DNA of 26,611 bases from Streptomyces sp. NRRL WC-3618 (GTDB lineage: Bacteria > Actinomycetota > Actinomycetes > Streptomycetales > Streptomycetaceae), in assembly GCF_001280005.1 (NCBI RefSeq), contig NZ_LGDW01000011.1, forward strand, positions 1 to 26,611, read 5' to 3'. The notes beneath the pieces are model-generated. The model was not told the DNA's origin. It was given only the letters and a program-made list of their open reading frames with translations, and ran no database searches. The position numbers were made by a program, and so were the translations under genes. Every line of letters starts with the position of its first letter. Position 1 is the first letter of the stretch. Positions 23,159 through 26,611 of this stretch are shown piece by piece.

Positions 23159-25848
23159 GCGTGTCTGCGAGCTTCGGGGGATTCGGCCCCGTCGTCATCC
23201 CGCTCGACCTGCGTACCGGGGCGGCGGAACTCGACTCCGCCCCGGCGCTGCGGGCGCGCGTCGCCCGTCGGCTCGCCCAGGCCGGGCAGCCGGAGCCCGA
23301 GGACCCCTTGTTCCTGGTGACCGACACCCCGGCCGGGCTCACCGACCACCAGCGGCAGTACGAACTCCTCGCCGCCTACCGGGCGGTGGGCGAGGTCAGG
23401 ATCCTGGTCCTGCTGGTGGGCAGCGCCCCCGGTTCGTACGCGGGCGAGGACGAGGCGTTCCGCCCCGACCGGCGACTGCTGCGCCCCGCCGTCCTGCGCA
23501 CCGACCGTACGGCCATCCTGTGGGCCGGTGACCTGCGCTCCGCGCGCACGGCCCTGGAGGAGCCCGCGCACGACGACCCCGACGCGCTGGCCGTCCTGGT
23601 GGACGTGCTGTCGGTGCCGGACGTCTACCGGCGCGTCCTGACGGACCTGGCCGCACTGCCCGACGCCGTCGCCGCACCCGGCGTGCGCCTGCTCGAGCAG
23701 GACCTGCCCCCCGACGTACGCGACCGGGCGTGGCGCGACGCGCTCACCCGGTTCGCGGGCCAGGACACCGACCACGCGCCGCCGGCGGCCGTCGCGTCCG
23801 GCGCCGATCTCCCGGAACCGCTACGGGCGTTGGCGTCCGGCCGGGGCGGCCGGGACCAGCGGCACCGGCAGCCGGGCGGCCCGGCGGACGACGCCTACCA
23901 GGCCTGCGCGGACGCCCTCGACTACGCCGACGACGCCCTGGCCGGCCTGCGCACCCTCCCCGGCCTGCTGCGCCCCACCCGGCGTACGACCTTCGAGGCG
24001 GACCTCGACCAGGCCCGCCAGGCGCTCGACGACTACCAGGCGCTCGTCGGCCGGGCCCTGCGCAGCGGCACGGCGTCCTCGACCGCCGAGGCGGCGGCCC
24101 AACTCACCGATCTGGGGCTGCGGTTGCCCACGGCGGAGGGCATGCGCGACCGGATCGGCGAGGGCCTGCGCGAGTACGCGGAGAAACTCCTCGGCCAGCA
24201 ACTCTCGCTGCGTTCGATGGCGCAGCGGTTCACCGCCCTGGCGGGACGCGTGGAACCGGTACCGGGTTCGGCGCTCCTCCCGAAACTCGCCGGGTTCAGC
24301 TCGGCGGCGGTGGCCCGGGAGTCCGGGGAGCCGGACGACCCGGTGCGCTCTCCCGCCTCGGCCGGACCGGTGGCCGCCGTGGCGGGGCTGCTCGGCGCGC
24401 TGTGGCAGGGCCCGCTGCTGGCACTGTCGCTCGTCGTCCCGTTGCTGTTCCTCACCGTGTCGCTGCTCGGCGCGTCCCGGCTGCGCGGCGCCGGACGTCC
24501 CGGCCGGTGGGCGGTGGGTCCGCAGGTCGCGGCCTGGGGCGGCGCCCTGACCGGGGCGCTGGTGGCGTACGCGACCGGGCCCGCGCCCTGGGTGGGCACG
24601 TCCGGTCTGCTGATCGGCCTGTGCGCGGCGGGGGAGACGGCCCGCCGTCTGTGGCGCGGGGCGGCCGACGCCTGGGCCCCGGGCCACGCCACCGCCGCAC
24701 TCCGGCGCGCCCTGGCGGGCCTCGACGCCCTGCTCGCCAAGGGCGTCCAGGAGCACTGGGCCGTCGAGGAACGCCTGAACTGCGCCGACGCGGCCCGTTC
24801 CGTCGCCGGTGTGCTGCGGGCGACGGCAGCGGCGGCGGAGGCCGAGGCGGTACCCGAGCCCGAGCGGGCGGCGACCGCCGGCGGGGCGTACGACACGTAC
24901 AGCGAGGGGGAGTTCGCGGCCGACGACTGGCTGTCGAGCACGCCGGACGCGTTCTCGGGGGCCGGTGACGGGGCCGCGGACGACAAGGGCGACGACGACT
25001 GGATGAGCGCGTACGCCTGGCCGGACGCCCCGGCCTGGGACGACCCCGCCGACGCCACGAACCCGGCGGACGACACCGGTCCCCCCGTATCCACCCCCGC
25101 TTCCGAATTCGCGTCGCCTCCGAAGCAGCGCTCCGGCCCGCCCGACGCCGCTCGGCCGGGCGGCGCCGACAGGACACCGCGCTGGCTGGACCGGGAGACC
25201 GCCGAGGGCGGCCCGGAGCTGGTCGCCACGCTCACCTCCGACCTCGCCGACGCCACCATGGAGGCGATGCGCTCCTACTGGGGCGCCGTGGAACGCGGCC
25301 AGGCCGGCACGCTCGCCGCGACCCGTATCGAGGGACGCGTCGCCGAACTCCTGTCGACGGCCCGCAGGCACCTGAGCCACAACGGAGTGCTGGCCGCGCC
25401 GCCCTTCCCCACCGCCCGCCGCACCCGGCCCACCCCGGCGAACCTGCTGGGCACCGACCCGCAGGGGCTGGCCGGACTGGTCGGCGCGGAGACCGACCGG
25501 CAGGCCGTGGTCCAGCTGTCCTCGCCCGAACAGGGCGCGCTGCTCAGCCGTGACCCGGCGGCCGCGGTGTGGATCAGGTTCGCGCCGCTGGCCGTACGCG
25601 ACGAGGTCGAGAAGGTCTGGCGTACGAACGGTTCGGGCCGGCCGGAGGAGGTGGAGTGGACGTCGTCGGGACGGTACGCGGGCCTGCTGCGCCTCACCCC
25701 GCTGCGCCCCGGCGTGGTCGCCACCTTCCGCCCCCGCCACGACGGGGACGGCGACGGATACATGGCCGCCGACGGAGCCGGACACGACAGCCCGTACGAC
25801 GGCGCCTACGACGGCAGCTACGACCGAGGGGACGGCGACCTCCGGTGA
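23155..25848 (+). CDS. Large membrane protein of unknown function in the tubulin/vWA cluster
   Basis: 897 residues, not recognised. Residues 1-200 look globular alpha/beta (GFGPVVIPLDLRTG, VRILVLLVGSAPG, TAILWAGDLRSA). Residues about 245-365 are helical and may form coiled coils (TTFEADLDQARQALDDYQAL). A membrane region follows at about 403-495 with three or four segments (AVAGLLGALW, LLALSLVVPLLFLTVSLLG, VAAWGGALTGALVAY, TSGLLIGLCAAG). An acidic, disordered Asp/Ala/Pro stretch (about 560-700) leads to a conserved-looking C-terminal domain (about 705-870) with YWGAVERGQAGTLAATRIEG and WTSSGRYAGLLRLTPLRPG. GTG 23155 overlaps the tubulin-like stop (GTGA), with GGAG seven bases before, so the two proteins are made together and probably act in one complex, perhaps tying the tubulin-like protein to the membrane. 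Confidence 0.75.
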   Translation: MSVSASFGGFGPVVIPLDLRTGAAELDSAPALRARVARRLAQAGQPEPEDPLFLVTDTPAGLTDHQRQYELLAAYRAVGEVRILVLLVGSAPGSYAGEDEAFRPDRRLLRPAVLRTDRTAILWAGDLRSARTALEEPAHDDPDALAVLVDVLSVPDVYRRVLTDLAALPDAVAAPGVRLLEQDLPPDVRDRAWRDALTRFAGQDTDHAPPAAVASGADLPEPLRALASGRGGRDQRHRQPGGPADDAYQACADALDYADDALAGLRTLPGLLRPTRRTTFEADLDQARQALDDYQALVGRALRSGTASSTAEAAAQLTDLGLRLPTAEGMRDRIGEGLREYAEKLLGQQLSLRSMAQRFTALAGRVEPVPGSALLPKLAGFSSAAVARESGEPDDPVRSPASAGPVAAVAGLLGALWQGPLLALSLVVPLLFLTVSLLGASRLRGAGRPGRWAVGPQVAAWGGALTGALVAYATGPAPWVGTSGLLIGLCAAGETARRLWRGAADAWAPGHATAALRRALAGLDALLAKGVQEHWAVEERLNCADAARSVAGVLRATAAAAEAEAVPEPERAATAGGAYDTYSEGEFAADDWLSSTPDAFSGAGDGAADDKGDDDWMSAYAWPDAPAWDDPADATNPADDTGPPVSTPASEFASPPKQRSGPPDAARPGGADRTPRWLDRETAEGGPELVATLTSDLADATMEAMRSYWGAVERGQAGTLAATRIEGRVAELLSTARRHLSHNGVLAAPPFPTARRTRPTPANLLGTDPQGLAGLVGAETDRQAVVQLSSPEQGALLSRDPAAAVWIRFAPLAVRDEVEKVWRTNGSGRPEEVEWTSSGRYAGLLRLTPLRPGVVATFRPRHDGDGDGYMAADGAGHDSPYDGAYDGSYDRGDGDLR

Positions 25849-26611
25849 CCCACGCCACGCATCCCGGACCGGACCGGCCGCCGGGTCCCGAGAGCCTCGC
25901 CGACGCCAAGCTCGGCTTCAGCACCCCCTCCGGCCGCCGCCGGGTCGCGCGGGCCCGCTTCGGCCCCGAGTCCCGGCGCGACCCGCACCTGCCCCAACTG
26001 ATCCGCAACGCCCTGCTCGACGACCGGGGCCAGGGGCAGCGCTGCGTACAGGTACGCCTGTCCGCCGCCGACGCGACCGAACCCGCCGCCCGCGCCCTCC
26101 TCGACACCGAGGCGGGCACCGCGCTGCGCCTGCACCGGCTCGTCGAGGGCACGGAGAACGCCCCGCTCTTCCCCCGGCTCATCGGCTACGAGCTGGACAC
26201 AGCCGAGCCGTTCCTCCTGTACGACCCACCGCGCGGCGCCACCGCCGCGAAGACCCACGTCATCGCGGCCACCGACCAGCGTGTCCTCACCCGCGACCTG
26301 ATGCTCGCCCTGTGCCTGCTGGAGGGGCAGGGCCTCGTCCCGCGCGGCATCTCGCCCGCCACCGTGCTCTGGGACGGCGCCTCCCTCCAGCTCTGGGGCC
26401 TGGAGGCGGTCACCGGCATCGGCAGCCCCCGCACCCCGTGGGGCCGGGCCCCCTACGCCTCCCCCGAACAGCGCCGCGGCGAGGGCGCCGCCGACCCCCG
26501 GGACGCCGTGTGGAGCGCGGCCCAGGTGCTCTACCGCCTGGTCACCGGCCGCCCCGGCCACCCCGACCGGCCCCCCGCCGACCTGGCCGAACACCGCGTC
26601 CTCAACGAGAC
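25845..26611 (+). CDS. Protein-kinase-like protein lacking catalytic residues (pseudokinase), N-terminal part, runs off window
   Basis: GTG 25845 overlaps the preceding stop (GTGA); the frame stays open to the window end, 255 residues. The C-lobe layout of a Ser/Thr kinase is clear: LMLALCLLEGQGLVPRGISPATVLWDG matches the catalytic-loop region, YASPEQ (204-209) the APE motif, and AVWSAAQVLYRLVTGRPGHP (221-240) the F-helix and following segment. The key residues are gone: HRD is PRG (166-168), the loop Asn is Thr173, DFG is WGL (184-186), and the F-helix Asp is Ala221. The N-lobe is hard to follow; R71 in VQVRL may replace the VAIK Lys. Catalysis is therefore unlikely, and a scaffold or sensor role is inferred. 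As the last visible gene of the run, it continues the kinase-like, vWA and membrane theme of the cluster. Confidence 0.75.
   Translation, partial: MTHATHPGPDRPPGPESLADAKLGFSTPSGRRRVARARFGPESRRDPHLPQLIRNALLDDRGQGQRCVQVRLSAADATEPAARALLDTEAGTALRLHRLVEGTENAPLFPRLIGYELDTAEPFLLYDPPRGATAAKTHVIAATDQRVLTRDLMLALCLLEGQGLVPRGISPATVLWDGASLQLWGLEAVTGIGSPRTPWGRAPYASPEQRRGEGAADPRDAVWSAAQVLYRLVTGRPGHPDRPPADLAEHRVLNE

Noticed and set aside
22206..23531. Thr/Ala/Pro-rich plus-strand frame through the repeat tail
   Set aside because: It is the +1 shadow of the duplicated tail; periodicity follows the DNA repeat and there is no start signal.

Overview
The window is chromosomal DNA from a high-GC actinomycete, almost certainly Streptomyces or a close relative. 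The coding GC, strong third-position GC bias, GTG/TTG starts, 4-8 nt start/stop overlaps, large secreted subtilases, a YtrA-type GntR/ABC operon and a rare TTA codon all fit. No RNA gene, CRISPR array, insertion sequence or attachment site was seen.

Left part (1-10.9 kb), ordinary genes: the 3' end of a secreted S8 peptidase (+) meets a complete 1120-residue S8 peptidase (-) tail to tail, with a hairpin terminator and a 14-bp tandem repeat between them. Next comes a three-gene minus-strand operon: GntR (YtrA-type) repressor, ABC ATPase and ABC permease. It ends in its own terminator and is preceded by a 20+20 bp perfect palindrome overlapping a likely promoter. Then follow an MFS transporter (+), a decayed remnant (-), a 400-residue cytochrome P450 (-), and a Crp/Fnr-type regulator (+).

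Right part (11.1-26.6 kb, running off the end): one long plus-strand cluster, mostly with overlapping genes, that looks like a single multi-component signalling and membrane system. In order: a class III nucleotidyl-cyclase-like protein; a large protein with a degenerate P-loop and a helical-repeat-like C-terminal half, carrying the only TTA codon I found in the cluster; an SPFH/band-7-like protein; a small three-TM protein resembling the Pycsar effector family (PycTM); an exported, membrane-anchored vWA protein with an intact MIDAS; a 1427-residue tubulin/FtsZ-like protein with an intact GGTGAG loop and a tandemly duplicated disordered tail; an 897-residue membrane protein of unknown function; and the start of a protein-kinase-like protein that has lost its catalytic residues.

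Working hypothesis (inference): the cluster joins a cyclic-nucleotide module (cyclase, PycTM-like effector, and perhaps the adjacent Crp-like regulator) to a vWA/tubulin-like membrane-remodelling module, with SPFH and pseudokinase scaffolds. Tubulin-like plus vWA gene pairs and cyclase plus PycTM pairs are each known. I do not know of a description of the two combined in this form. The TTA codon suggests bldA-dependent, development-linked expression of at least one component.
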